From: Paenibacillus sonchi
GTDB taxonomy: Bacteria > Bacillota > Bacilli > Paenibacillales > Paenibacillaceae
Reading direction: 5' to 3'
Assembly (NCBI RefSeq): GCF_016772475.1
Contig: NZ_CP068595.1
Location: 6,696,001-6,760,000, forward strand
Length of the DNA: 64,000 nt
Part shown: piece after piece, positions 53,730 to 63,913 of the stretch
How positions within the stretch are numbered: the stretch's first letter is position 1
Layout of the letters: every line of letters begins with the position of its first letter
The notes under the pieces: generated by a model
What the model saw: the letters and a program-made list of their open reading frames with translations, nothing else
What the model was told of the DNA's origin: nothing
The model's database searches: none
Made by a program: the position numbers and the translations under genes

Positions 53730-55223
53730 TTATACGCGCCCTTCATGCTTCTCCCAGCCCATGGTGCGCGATACGGCGTCCTGCCAGGCATGGTAGCGGC
53801 GCTCACGCTCCCCTGCCTCCATAGACGGGGCGAAGATCTTCTCTGCCTTATTGAAGCTCTCCAGCTGCTCCCTGGTCCAGATCCCGGACGTTAGGCCAGC
53901 GAGCAGGGCAGCCCCCAGCGCTGTCGTCTCCGCGTACATGGTACGCGTCACCTCGCTGCCCAGAATATCCGCCTGAAACTGCATCAGCAGATCGTTGCGC
54001 ACTGCGCCGCCATCGACCCGCAGGCCGGTCAGCGGCATTCCGGCGTCTTTTTCCATGGCGCCGATGACATCCCTGGACTGGAACGCCAGGGACTCCAGAG
54101 TCGCCCGCACCAGATGGCCTGCCGTCGTACCGCGGGTCAGGCCGAACACGGCTCCGCGGGCATACATATCCCAGTAAGGGGCTCCAAGTCCTGTAAAAGC
54201 GGGTACCACCACAACGCCTTCACTGTCCTCCACCTCCCCGGCCTTTTCCTCCGAGTCTGCCGGGCCTTCAATCACGCCCAGCCCTTCATGAAGCCATTGG
54301 ACTGCGGCTCCCGCTACGAACACGCTGCCTTCGAGCGCATAATATAATTCATCGCCCATGCCCCAGGCCACCGTGGTCAGCAGCCCATGGCTGGAGGCTA
54401 CGGCTTCAGTCCCGGTATTCATGAGGATAAAGCAGCCGGTGCCGTATGTATTTTTGGCACTTCCGGCCTCCAGGCAGGTATGCCCGAATAAAGCGGCCTG
54501 CTGGTCTCCCAGTACGGAGCGAATCGGAATTTCCACTCCGAACCATTCACTCCCGGCAGCTCCAAAATCTCCGCCGGACATCCGGACTTCCGGCAGAATC
54601 GCACGCGGAATGCTCAGCTCTTCCAGCAGCTCCTCATCCCATCTCCGCTCATGGAGATTATACAGCATGGTCCGTGAAGCATTCGTAACATCCGTAGCGT
54701 GCACAGCTCCTCCGGTAAGCTTCCAGATCAGCCAGGCATCGATGGTTCCCCCCAGCAGCTCGCCTTGTTCCGCACGTGCCCGCGCTCCAGGCACATGATC
54801 CAGAATCCAGGCCAGCTTCGTTGCCGAGAAGTAGGCATCTACTACAAGGCCGGTCTTGGCGGCAATGGTATCCGCAAGCCCGCGCCCCTTCAGCTGCTCG
54901 CACTGTTCGGCTGTACGGCGGTCCTGCCAGACGATGGCCGGATAGATCGGCTTCCCGGTGGCCTTATCCCACACCAGCGCGGTTTCCCGCTGGTTGGTAA
55001 TACCGATAGCCGATATCTCCGCAGCGGGCTTTCCGCTCTCGCTGATAGCCGCTCTGGCCGCTGCGAGCTGTGTTTCCCAGATCTGATCCGGATCATGTTC
55101 TACCCAGCCGGGGCGGGGAAAGGATTGTCTGATCTCATATTGCCCCTGCGAGACCATACCGGCCTCCTGGTCGAACAAGATCGCCCGCGAGCTGGTAGTG
55201 CCTTGGTCTAATGATAGAATCAT
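53730..55223 (-). CDS. glpK: glycerol kinase
   Basis: FGGY-family kinase phosphorylating glycerol to sn-glycerol 3-phosphate. 497 residues: LSLDQGTTSSRAILFD at the start, WQDRRTAEQCEQL, GDQQAALFGH, NTYGTGCFILMNTG and the signature near 366-400 (AGHLVRATLESLAFQSRDV, LRVDGGAVRNDLLMQF). AGGAGG precedes the ATG. Other glycerol genes (glpF, glpD) are not next to it, which is unusual for Bacilli. Confidence 0.97.
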   Translation of the reverse strand: MILSLDQGTTSSRAILFDQEAGMVSQGQYEIRQSFPRPGWVEHDPDQIWETQLAAARAAISESGKPAAEISAIGITNQRETALVWDKATGKPIYPAIVWQDRRTAEQCEQLKGRGLADTIAAKTGLVVDAYFSATKLAWILDHVPGARARAEQGELLGGTIDAWLIWKLTGGAVHATDVTNASRTMLYNLHERRWDEELLEELSIPRAILPEVRMSGGDFGAAGSEWFGVEIPIRSVLGDQQAALFGHTCLEAGSAKNTYGTGCFILMNTGTEAVASSHGLLTTVAWGMGDELYYALEGSVFVAGAAVQWLHEGLGVIEGPADSEEKAGEVEDSEGVVVVPAFTGLGAPYWDMYARGAVFGLTRGTTAGHLVRATLESLAFQSRDVIGAMEKDAGMPLTGLRVDGGAVRNDLLMQFQADILGSEVTRTMYAETTALGAALLAGLTSGIWTREQLESFNKAEKIFAPSMEAGERERRYHAWQDAVSRTMGWEKHEGRV

Positions 55224-55303
55224 CTATATGTGCCTCCTAGAACTGGCTTGATAAACCTGGCGGTATGTTCCACGATGAACAAGATTTATGTGGTGATTTC
55301 AAC

Positions 55304-55330
55304 AAAAAGCACCTCTGCGTTCAGAGGCGC
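55304..55330 (-). terminator. terminator of the res operon
   Basis: GCGCCTCTG, AACG loop, CAGAGGTGC followed by TTTTTG on the minus strand, about 20 nt after resE. Confidence 0.8.
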
Positions 55331-55350
55331 TGTCATACATTGTCTTGGCA

Positions 55351-56788
55351 TTACTGTTTTTCGACAGGAAGCCGCAGAAGAAACTCGGTGCCTTCCCCCA
55401 GCCTGCTGGAAGCAGTGATTGTACCGTGATGGGCCTCGACGATATTTTTGACAATCGCCAGCCCAAGTCCGGTCCCCCCGGACTCTCCGCGCACGCGGGC
55501 CTTGTCTGCTTTGTAGAAGCGCTCGAAGATAAAAGGAAGATCCTCGGGAGGAATGCCTACCCCTTCATCACGGATGGCGATCTCCAGGTAACGGCGGCCC
55601 TCCAGAACGGCAGTAGACGTCAGAATCGTAATGCATTTGTCCGCAGGCGTATGCCGAAACGCATTGTCCAGCAGATTGGTCAGCACCTGCTCCAGCTTAT
55701 CTTCGTCAGCGGCTTTGAGCAGCAGTGTATCACTGCCGGACTTCAGCTCAAGCTGAAGTCCCCGCTCCTTGGCCCGGACGGAGAATTTGCGGTAGACGCG
55801 CTCCAGCAGTTCCCCCATATCCACCGGCACCTTCATCATATCGGTATGTCCGGCTTCCATGCGGGCAAGGTCCAGCAGATCCTTTACCAGCCGTCCCATC
55901 CGCAGCGACTCGTCATGGATAACCTGAACCAGCTCACTGCTCTCTTCGGGCGAGGAGGCCATTCCATCCAGCAGCGCCTCGCTGTAGCCCTGCATCATCG
56001 ACAGCGGCGTGCGGATCTCGTGCGAGACGTTGGCCACGAAGTCCCGGCGCATTTTCTCCAGCTTGACCTCTTCGGTAACATCACGTAGAACAGCTACTAC
56101 TCCGCGAATGGTATCCTCTGAATACAGCGGAGCCATATGAACCGACCAGACTCCCTGGCGGACATGCACTTGAGAGCGCTGATCCCCTCCCTCGCGGAGT
56201 GTGCTGAAGAACAAGGGCCGCAAAGGGGGCGGAACCTCACTGTCACTTGCCCCTTGCGGGTACAGCTCGGATTCATTCTCCAGCTCCCAGTCCAGATCAT
56301 TCCATCTCTCCAGCAGAGCCTGACCATGCGGGTTGGTCAAGATGATCTTCCCGATAATGTCAAAGGTGAGGACCGCATCGCTCATGCTGCGCAATACACT
56401 GGACAGATGGCCCTTCTCGTGGTTCAGGCTGCGGATGTTTTCTTCCAGCTCTTCTGCCATATGATTGAAGGAGGTAGCCAGCAGGCCGATCTCGTCACTG
56501 GTAACCAGCGTCAGTCTCGTCCCGTATTCCCCGGCGGATATTGTCCGCCGCTTCAATCACCTGCTGCATCGGCTGGGTAATCTTGGTGAACAAGAACAAG
56601 GCAAAGAACGTAGTCAAGGAAAATCCCAGCATACAGGCATACATAAACAAACGTTTAATCGCCCCGGAATTGGCGAAGTTGCTGTCGATATAGGGCAGCA
56701 GTAAAAGCCCCACTGTGATCAGCACGACAGCAACCAGACAGATGATCGTGATCCACAGCTTGCCGACAAGACTTCTCCAGAATATCAC
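55351..56788 (-). CDS. resE: sensor histidine kinase ResE, frameshifted
   Basis: Membrane kinase for ResD. Two transmembrane segments (about 10-32 and 44-66), HAMP (67-120), a PAS region (LRSMSDAVLTFDIIGKIIL), HisKA with the phosphorylated His in FVANVSHEIRTPLS, and an HATPase domain (DNAFRHTPADK, RDEGVGIPPED, GTGLGLAIVK). The frame breaks in the HAMP: two bases appear lost from the C4 run at 56529-56532 (six expected), restoring NIRRGEYGTRLTL and 479 residues. Starts GTG directly after the resD stop. Confidence 0.88.
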
Positions 56789-57505
56789 TTATTTAGGCAC
56801 CTCTAACTTATAGCCTACTCCCCAGACCGTGGTGATCATCGCTGCCGATTCCGGTGATACTTTGTTGAGCTTCTCGCGAAGCCGCTTGACATGTGTATCC
56901 ACGGTGCGCAAATCCCCGAAGAACTCATAGTTCCACACATCCTTCAGCAGTTCTTCGCGCGAGAACACTTTATCCGGTGAAATAGCCAAATAATGCAGCA
57001 GCTCGTACTCTTTTGGAGTCAGGCTGACTTCCTGGCCCCCTGCGGTTACGCGGTGTGCATCATGTTCAATGATAAGGTGCGGAAACACGATATTATTGCT
57101 GGAGTTGCTCTCTTTGGACAAAAAGGCTGTCGCGGAGGAACGGCGCATAATCGCCTTCACCCGGTAGATCACTTCGCGCGGGCTGAAGGGTTTGACCACA
57201 TAGTCATCCGCCCCCATCTCGAAGCCCTGCACCCGGTTGATCTCTTCGCCTTTGGCTGTCAGCATCAGAACCGGCGTCGATTTGACACCTCTGAGCCGGG
57301 TCAGCACTTCAATGCCATCGATTCCCGGCAGCATCACATCCAGCAGAATCAAGCCGTAATCATTGGCCGTTGCTTTGCGCAGAGCGATTTCTCCGTCTTC
57401 TGCTTCGTCAATTTCGTAGCCTTCTTTTTCAAGATACATCTTCAGCAGGCGGCGAATGCGCTCCTCGTCATCCACCACCAGTATTCTGTTCAAATGCTCT
57501 GCCAT
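56789..57505 (-). CDS. resD: response regulator ResD
   Basis: OmpR-type regulator of aerobic/anaerobic respiration genes. Receiver domain with the phosphorylated Asp in LILLDVMLPGIDG, K in MLTAKGE, and a winged-helix effector domain (LTPKEYELLHYLAISPDKVFSREELL, VDTHVKRLREKL). 238 residues. Cognate kinase ResE follows. Possible ResD sites are seen upstream of resA. Confidence 0.95.
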   Translation of the reverse strand: MAEHLNRILVVDDEERIRRLLKMYLEKEGYEIDEAEDGEIALRKATANDYGLILLDVMLPGIDGIEVLTRLRGVKSTPVLMLTAKGEEINRVQGFEMGADDYVVKPFSPREVIYRVKAIMRRSSATAFLSKESNSSNNIVFPHLIIEHDAHRVTAGGQEVSLTPKEYELLHYLAISPDKVFSREELLKDVWNYEFFGDLRTVDTHVKRLREKLNKVSPESAAMITTVWGVGYKLEVPK

Positions 57506-57581
57506 TTCACAACAACCCCTTCATCAATTACAGTACAACGTTACCCTTACTCTTCATTGCCGCTTCGGCACAAACGCAGCC

Positions 57582-58844
57582 TCAATCCGTTCCTGCATAG
57601 GAATGAAGCCCGGCGATGACCAGATTAACGCCAACCAGGGTAAACATTACGACCAGAAAGCCGAGTACGGCGAGCCAAGCGGACTTGCGTCCCTGCCAGC
57701 CGCGTGCCAGACGTAAATGCAGGTAGGCACTGTAAAACAGCCAAGTGACCAGAGCCCAGACTTCCTTGGGGTCCCATCCCCAAAACCGGCCCCAGGCCAC
57801 CTGTGCCCATATCATTGCAAAAATCAAAGCCCCCAAAGTAAAGATCGGGAAGCCGATGGCAATCGCCCTGTACGTAATTTCATCAAGGTCATTCTCATCA
57901 ATTCCATCCAGTACGGGATGGATCGCCCTGCCCAGCGGTTTGCGGGCAGCCAGACGCAGAATTCCGTATAGAAGCAGACCGGAAATCAGCGACCAGAGAA
58001 CCGTGTTGAATTTTCGACCGGCGTTCACGCCATTCATCCAAGAAGGCGCTTCAAAAAGCGGCTTTTTCATTCCAAGAAACGGCTGGAAGCTCTCAATTTC
58101 GCTATGGTAAGGTGCCACAATAGGCGGCATTTTGTAGCTCACTTTCTCTATTGTACTATCTCCCTGCCCAGGGCTGTCAATCGTTACGTTGGATCTAACG
58201 AAAACCGTTTCGTACCCTGCGCCGCGAAAAGCAAATACTGATCCAAGAAACCCAATTATAACAATGATTGAGAACAGAGTAAATTCGACCAGACGCTGCT
58301 GCTTGCGGTCGTTCTTCTCCTTGCCGGCGAAGTTCACAGTGCGCAGCAAATACATCAGTCCGGCCGCAAAGCCAACGGCGAAGAAGGATTCACCCAGCGC
58401 GGCCAGCGTGACATGGATATTCAGATAAATGGATTTTAGTGAAGGAATCAGCGGCTGCACCTCTTGCGGAAATACCGCCGCATAAGCCATGATGATAATC
58501 GAGATCGGCACCGCGAAGACACCGAGAATGATTTTGCGGTAAATCGAGAAGATCACGGTAAAAGCCACCATGACCATCATGGATAAAAACGTCATGAACT
58601 CATACATATTGCTCACTGGAATATGCCCTGAGCCTGCCCAGCGGGTGATGAAATAAGCAAGGTGGCAGATCAGGCCGAGAGAGGATACGATAAAAGCGAT
58701 CCTGCCCCAGCGGGCGGTATGCTCCTCCGGCTTCCTACCGGACCATTTGCGGCCCATTATAGCAATCGTGAACAACATGAACGACCCGCTGTACAAAAAG
58801 AATGCGGCAATAAAGACGTCACTGCTGAAATCGAGCAAGCTCAT
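57582..58844 (-). CDS. resC: cytochrome c biogenesis protein ResC (CcsA)
   Basis: System II haem-handling membrane protein of 420 residues with about eight transmembrane segments. The tryptophan-rich WWD-type motif is WGRFWGWDPKEVWALVTW, and external histidines are present (LICHLAYF). Works with ResB to attach haem to apocytochrome c. Its start overlaps the resB stop by 4 nt. Confidence 0.94.
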   Translation of the reverse strand: MSLLDFSSDVFIAAFFLYSGSFMLFTIAIMGRKWSGRKPEEHTARWGRIAFIVSSLGLICHLAYFITRWAGSGHIPVSNMYEFMTFLSMMVMVAFTVIFSIYRKIILGVFAVPISIIIMAYAAVFPQEVQPLIPSLKSIYLNIHVTLAALGESFFAVGFAAGLMYLLRTVNFAGKEKNDRKQQRLVEFTLFSIIVIIGFLGSVFAFRGAGYETVFVRSNVTIDSPGQGDSTIEKVSYKMPPIVAPYHSEIESFQPFLGMKKPLFEAPSWMNGVNAGRKFNTVLWSLISGLLLYGILRLAARKPLGRAIHPVLDGIDENDLDEITYRAIAIGFPIFTLGALIFAMIWAQVAWGRFWGWDPKEVWALVTWLFYSAYLHLRLARGWQGRKSAWLAVLGFLVVMFTLVGVNLVIAGLHSYAGTD

Positions 58845-60529
58845 GCCAGACCTCCCCCGTTGTCCAGAGATTTTTCATCCACTGTCAAATCTGTCTTCGC
58901 CAGAATCGAAACGATCTCGCGGCGGAAGCCGAACCAGTTCTTATTCGTATGGCCTCCGAGTACCAGCTCGCCATGATTGGCTGCCAGCCATATGCGCCTG
59001 TGCTGCCAGTAGAACCCGAGAATCAGTCCAAGCATGACGATACCTGCCCCGATCCAGACGAAAGGCATCGCACGGTCCACACGAATGTTCAGATACGTCG
59101 TGGATTCCGAGAAATCCACATCACTCATGTCACCCACCTCAAGCTCCAAGAACCGCCCGCTGCCGCCAAGCTTATCGTTGATGGCTGTCATCTGGAACTT
59201 TTCCTTGTCGACCTGCTTCGGAAAATAAAAATACTGCTGCCCTCCGGCCGGCAGATCCGGCCCTGTGATCAGAAACAGGAAGGCTGGAGCGTTAGGGTAA
59301 GGAGATTTGGACACTGGCTGCCCCTCTTCGTTCAAACCGAAGTCCATATATTTTTCTTTCAGTGACAGCGTATAGGGGCCTGCCTGAAACGACCGCTGCG
59401 GATTGTTCATATCCAGCTTGAACTTGCCGTATACCTCGCCACTCTTCGCATTAATGAGTTCCGGCTGCACCGAGCGCAGCACCGGGGTGAGGTCATAATC
59501 AAACTGATACGCTTTCAATCCGTTGTAGCTGAGCGGCGAATTCACCTGAATATCATGCCTGGCCACCTCGGCCAGCTGCGGTTCCCTGGAGGGATCGGTG
59601 CAATCCGCTGTGCATTCATAGAGAACTGCCCGGGTTTCGTACAGTTTGGGAAGGATCTTGGTCCCGCGGAATTCCTTGGGCATTTCCTCCTCCGTATAGA
59701 ACTCCACGGTAAACTTCTCATTTTTTAGATAATAGGTAGTATCCGGAATCCGGACCGTTTCACCCTGCGGAAACGCAAGATGCTGATCCATGTTCAGACC
59801 GGGCAGCCCCCGGGCCAGCACAGCCAGCAAAAAAATAATCAGGCCAATATGTATGACATAGGGGCCCCAGCGGCTAAAGCGGTGCTTCTCGGCCAGCAGT
59901 GCGCCTCCGTCGGTACGGACACGGTAGCCTTTCTTCTGCAGCGGCTCCACCATACGTGCAACCCAGGCTTCGGGTTCCTCCTTCAGCTCAGCGACCAGCG
60001 CCACCTTTTGACGGGTCAGGAACTGGCGGTGCTTCCGGATCTTCTGACGGGTGAGCGCCTTGTAAAGGGGCAGCACACGGTCCAGGCTGCAGATCACCAG
60101 CGAGGCTCCAATGAGCACAAGCAGCAGCACGAACCACCAGGACTCATAAGTGTGCGAAAGGCCGAGTTTATAATAAATCTCCCCGGCTCTTCCGTACTTT
60201 TCTGGATAATAGGTGGATGCATCAATATTGAGAAAAGTGCTCTCCTGGGGAAATATCGTTCCCAGCATGGAACCGAGCAGCGTCAGGACAATCAGGTAAA
60301 TGGCGATCTTGACCGAGGAAAAAAAGTTCCACACCAGGTCGATCACCCCGGGATTCACCCGCTGTGAACGGCGGGCAACACCGTCATACCGCATTTCGAG
60401 GTTGGCCGAAGAGAGCTGCTCGTCCCTGTCCAGCGGCTTGCCGCAGGCTTCGCAGAGGACCGTGCCAACCGGGTTCTGGTGGCCGCATTCACATTTGGTA
60501 TTGCTGATCAGCGGTGTACGCTCCTTCAC
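58841..60529 (-). CDS. resB: cytochrome c biogenesis protein ResB (Ccs1)
   Basis: A 562-residue haem-delivery partner of ResC. The N terminus has a zinc-ribbon-like CECGHQNPVGTVLCEACG (about 14-31). Four transmembrane segments (about 72-92, 130-150, 225-245 and 510-530) flank a large external domain (250-500) that contacts ResC and apocytochrome. Stop and start overlaps link it to resA and resC. Confidence 0.93.
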   Translation of the reverse strand: MKERTPLISNTKCECGHQNPVGTVLCEACGKPLDRDEQLSSANLEMRYDGVARRSQRVNPGVIDLVWNFFSSVKIAIYLIVLTLLGSMLGTIFPQESTFLNIDASTYYPEKYGRAGEIYYKLGLSHTYESWWFVLLLVLIGASLVICSLDRVLPLYKALTRQKIRKHRQFLTRQKVALVAELKEEPEAWVARMVEPLQKKGYRVRTDGGALLAEKHRFSRWGPYVIHIGLIIFLLAVLARGLPGLNMDQHLAFPQGETVRIPDTTYYLKNEKFTVEFYTEEEMPKEFRGTKILPKLYETRAVLYECTADCTDPSREPQLAEVARHDIQVNSPLSYNGLKAYQFDYDLTPVLRSVQPELINAKSGEVYGKFKLDMNNPQRSFQAGPYTLSLKEKYMDFGLNEEGQPVSKSPYPNAPAFLFLITGPDLPAGGQQYFYFPKQVDKEKFQMTAINDKLGGSGRFLELEVGDMSDVDFSESTTYLNIRVDRAMPFVWIGAGIVMLGLILGFYWQHRRIWLAANHGELVLGGHTNKNWFGFRREIVSILAKTDLTVDEKSLDNGGGLA

Positions 60530-61050
60530 GGCTCCACCAGCTTCCTGATCTGATCATCAAGCGTGCTGAGATCCAGCTGTCCGATATGGATGCTGTCCAC
60601 CCTGCCTTTGGTATTAATGAAGAAAGTGGTTGGAAGCGGTGACACGCCGTAGCTGCGGACAGCATCGCGGCCGGTATCCATGACAACCGGAAAATTAATA
60701 TCGACTTGCTTGACAAAATTCTCCACGGTCATCTGGTCCTCGCCGACATTTATGCCGACGACCACTACGCCCTGCTCCTTCCACTTCTCCCACTGGGCCT
60801 GCAGGGCAGGCATCTCTTTGACGCAAGGGGCGCACCAGGAACCCCAAAAATTAAGCACAACAGACTTCCCCTTGTATTCGTCAAGCGTATGGGTCAGACC
60901 GTCTAATCCAAGCAGCTCAAAGGAAGGGGCCTTTCCGCCTTCCCTGGGTTTTCCGTCCCCTCCGAACACCGAGGAACTGATTGCATAACCCCCGAGCAAA
61001 ATAATCACGAACAGAATGATGATTTGAACCGGCTTTCTCGCTTTGCCCAC
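60526..61050 (-). CDS. resA: thiol-disulfide oxidoreductase ResA
   Basis: Membrane-anchored thioredoxin-like protein that reduces the haem-binding cysteines of apocytochrome c. N-terminal anchor (about 8-26, IIILFVIILLGGYAIS), active site WGSWCAPCVKEMP, and cis-Pro in SPLPTTFFI. 174 residues, starting at GTG after AAGGGGG. First gene of resABCDE. Confidence 0.95.
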   Translation of the reverse strand: MGKARKPVQIIILFVIILLGGYAISSSVFGGDGKPREGGKAPSFELLGLDGLTHTLDEYKGKSVVLNFWGSWCAPCVKEMPALQAQWEKWKEQGVVVVGINVGEDQMTVENFVKQVDINFPVVMDTGRDAVRSYGVSPLPTTFFINTKGRVDSIHIGQLDLSTLDDQIRKLVEP

Positions 61051-61097
61051 ATGCCAGGCCCCCTTCTGTGACGCAACTCATTACTTTAGTCGATAGG

Positions 61098-61162
61098 TGT
61101 GAACATCCTATGAACATTATAACGAATATTGTCACCGAATTAGGAGAGGAAAATGTGAACAT
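61098..61162. promoter_or_regulatory. repeated ResD-like sites upstream of resA
   Basis: TGTGAACAT at 61098, TATGAACAT at 61109 (11 bp later) and TGTGAACAT at 61154 resemble the TTTGTGAAT-type ResD sites of Bacillus. A TATAAT (minus strand) lies between them. Autoregulation of the res operon by ResD is a possible reading. Confidence 0.4.
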
Positions 61163-61920
61163 TATGTGTCCTTGCGCGTTGGGTTCGCTTTCAGCATTCC
61201 AGCTTTGGCAATTTGCTGGAGATGATTGATTTCATCCTTGGTCAAATGGCGGTAGGAGCCGCGTTTGAGATTTTGCAGCAGAATATCGCCGAAGGAAATC
61301 CGTTTCAGGCGGATGACGGGATGGGAAATGGCTTCGAACATCCGCCGGACCTGACGGTTGCGGCCTTCATGGATTGTAATGCTGATGACCGATTCTTTAT
61401 TCTCTTCATCAACGTCTTTATATTCCACTTCTGCCGGAGCGGTCATCCCATCCTCCAGCTTAATGCCGGCTTTGAGCTTGTCCAGCGCGGTGCCATGCGG
61501 TACACCCTTGACCGTGGCCAGATAGGTCTTGGGCACATGATGCTTCGGATGCGTGAGCAGGTTGGCAAACTCCCCGTCATTCGTCAGCAGCAGCAGCCCT
61601 TCCGTATCGTAATCCAGACGGCCCACAGGGTATACGCGCTCTTTGATGCCTTTGAGGTAATCCGTTACTACCTTGCGTCCCTTGTCGTCGGAAGCGCTTG
61701 TAATCACACCCTTGGGCTTATTGAACATAATGTAGATCTTGTTCTCGCCCCGGATCAGTCTACCGGCGACCTTGATTATATCTGTTGCGGGGTCCACCTT
61801 CGTGCCAAGCGTAGTTACGAGTTCCCCGTTGACTTCCACTTTACCGGCCAAAATCATTTCTTCACACTTGCGTCTTGACGCCACACCTGCCTGCGCCAAT
61901 ATTTTTTGTAATCTTTCCAT
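61162..61920 (-). CDS. rluB: 23S rRNA pseudouridine synthase RluB
   Basis: A 252-residue synthase with an N-terminal S4 RNA-binding domain (RLQKILAQAGVASRRKCEEMI) and the catalytic Asp in GRLDYDTEGLLLLTNDG. Likely modifies 23S rRNA as RluB/YpuL of Bacillus, where it also precedes resA. 111 nt separate it from resA. Confidence 0.93.
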   Translation of the reverse strand: MERLQKILAQAGVASRRKCEEMILAGKVEVNGELVTTLGTKVDPATDIIKVAGRLIRGENKIYIMFNKPKGVITSASDDKGRKVVTDYLKGIKERVYPVGRLDYDTEGLLLLTNDGEFANLLTHPKHHVPKTYLATVKGVPHGTALDKLKAGIKLEDGMTAPAEVEYKDVDEENKESVISITIHEGRNRQVRRMFEAISHPVIRLKRISFGDILLQNLKRGSYRHLTKDEINHLQQIAKAGMLKANPTRKDT

Positions 61921-61940
61921 TTTTGACTATTCACCTCAGG

Positions 61941-62285
61941 TTAATGATAACCATCAGCGGGATAAATCACAAGTTCATTCCATGGAAAAAATGCTCCCGG
62001 ACAGGTTTTGGTATGGGTTTCCACAACAAGAGGGTCAATTTGATAACGCGCAGCCAATTCCAAGATAAGCTTGCCGGCCGCAAACAGCTGATTTTTCCGC
62101 TTGGACAGAGGCGGAAGCGTGTTCTCCTCCCCGAAGTTGCCTTCCAGACACACATGAATATACTCCGGGTCCGTCAGCAGCGGCGCAGCATAAATTGAAC
62201 CATCTGTTGCAACCCAAAAGTCAAAGCCCTTGCCATTAATGGACGGACAGCGGGAATGATGCAGAATAAAGCCTTTATACGCCAT
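61941..62285 (-). CDS. small N-acetylmuramoyl-L-alanine amidase-like protein
   Basis: A 114-residue protein with an amidase_2/PGRP-type core: HH at residues 9-10 (LHHSRCPS), a WVATDGSIY strand, and a C-terminal TKTCPGAFFPW resembling the family's CPG-PW ending. It has no signal peptide, so it may be cytoplasmic or expressed in sporulation. GGAGG precedes the ATG. It sits between rluB and an unrelated plus-strand gene. Confidence 0.75.
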   Translation of the reverse strand: MAYKGFILHHSRCPSINGKGFDFWVATDGSIYAAPLLTDPEYIHVCLEGNFGEENTLPPLSKRKNQLFAAGKLILELAARYQIDPLVVETHTKTCPGAFFPWNELVIYPADGYH

Positions 62286-62453
62286 CGTATGTCGGCCTCC
62301 CTCCGTGTTGCTGCAATAGCATATGTACGGAGGGGGAACGGGGTGAAATGCGGATGCTGTTTTTGTACCCTATAGACATTGTTCATAAATAGCGGCACCG
62401 GTAAACGCGAACATAACATTACCGGGATGTAAGGAAGCAGTCATCTAAATCGA

Positions 62454-62482
62454 TTGTTCGGAAGCCGGGAGGTTCTTACACT
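62454..62482 (+). promoter_or_regulatory. candidate promoter of the esterase-like gene
   Basis: TTGTTC, 17 bases and TACACT, about 50 nt upstream of the ATG. The remainder of 62286-62530 shows no gene. Confidence 0.5.
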
Positions 62483-62530
62483 TAAGACGACAGCTGATCA
62501 CACTATATTTTTGATACGGAGGAATAATTA

Positions 62531-63894
62531 ATGCTGCTTGCAAGAACATGGGAAAAACGGATCATCACCGCTGTATCTGCCGTCGGGCTGCTGCTCGGAG
62601 GTTCAGGTTCCGTGTCAGCCGCACAGCCGGCTCCAAATCCGCTGCCTTATGCGCACGAGATTAAATCGCTGACAAGTGAAGATTACAGCGATCTTTCTTT
62701 TTGAAGCCGCTGCTGAAGGACAAAACCGTCGTCAGCCTTGGCGAAAATTTCCACCGGGTTGGCGAATACGACAGCATGAAGACGAGATTGATAAAATATC
62801 TGCATGAGGAGCTGGGGTTTGAGGTTATCGCTTTTGAGTCGGGGCTGGCTGAGGCCTCTGTCGTCAACGATGTGGCTGATGAATTGACTTCAGCAGATAT
62901 GATGGATAATTCCATTTATGATATCTGGCAATCCTCAGAAACCCTGGAGCTGTTCAACTACATCAAACAATCCCGCCGGACGGACAAGCCTTTGCAGCTG
63001 GCCGGATATGATATGCAATATACATCCCCCATGCTTACGCTGGCGGCCCGCAGCTTTATTTCCAAGGTCAATGCCGCTTATGGCAAAGAATTTATGGATT
63101 TTGATAACGAAGCCACCGGGAAATTTAATGAGCTGATGAATCAATACAGCCTGGTGACCAAAAGCAATCCTGTTTACCAGCAGAAGGTACGCCAGCTCAG
63201 CCAAAAGTATGTTCCAAAATACAAGGAATACATTAAGTTCATTCAGGAACACCGGGAACCGTTAGACGCAGCTTACCCCAATGCGCCCCACACGGCAGAT
63301 ACCATCCTGAAAGGGCTGGAGGACCGTGTGGCAATTTTCACGCAGGCTCAGCTAAAGAATGTGCGGGAAATTTACGAAGCCCGGGACAGAATCATGGCTG
63401 AGCATGTGGAATGGCTGATGAAGGTTAGATACCCCGGCAAAAAGATCATTCTGTGGGCCCACAATGACCATTTGGCTAAAAACACCTCGGACATCCGTGT
63501 CCTCGAGCAAGGGAAGTGGCAAAACAGCTTTATTAGCATGGGCGAGCTGCTGCATCAGAAATTGAAGGATAAAATGTATGTGGTCGGCTTGTATATGAAC
63601 CGGGGCAAAGCGGCAGCCATTTCAACCTTGAAGGAATTCCCGATCGGCCCGATGCCAAAGGGGACCCTGGAAGCGAGAATCATGCAAAGCGGGTATTCCC
63701 GGACCTTTGTAGACCTCACAGGGCATACCAAAGCAGGCCCGGGCAACAGCTGGATGTTTCAGCCGCAATATGCTGCTGAAGACGGGCTGACCAGAGAGGT
63801 TATTGTTCCAATGGTGATGAAATTCGTGCCGAAGGAGCAGTTCGACGGCCTGATTGTCATTGATAAAGTATCCCCGCCAACCCGTACCTATTAA
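62531..63894 (+). CDS. secreted erythromycin-esterase-like protein, frameshifted
   Basis: An exported protein of 454 residues after adding one T to the T5 run at 62698-62702 (restoring SDLSFLKPLLKDKTVVSLGEN). A signal peptide (about 1-35, ending VSAAQ) precedes the esterase-type fold: SLGENFHRVGEYDSMK with Glu and His, ELGFEVIAFESGLAEA, and ILWAHNDHLAKN. These match the EreA/EreC superfamily, but most members outside resistance islands have unknown substrates, so macrolide hydrolysis should not be assumed. Confidence 0.8.
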
Positions 63895-63913
63895 GGGGAT
63901 ATTCAATGGCTTG

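Noticed and set aside
62531..63894. Calling the esterase-like gene a macrolide resistance gene
   Set aside because: The superfamily is broad and mostly uncharacterised; secretion and chromosomal context do not support a resistance role.
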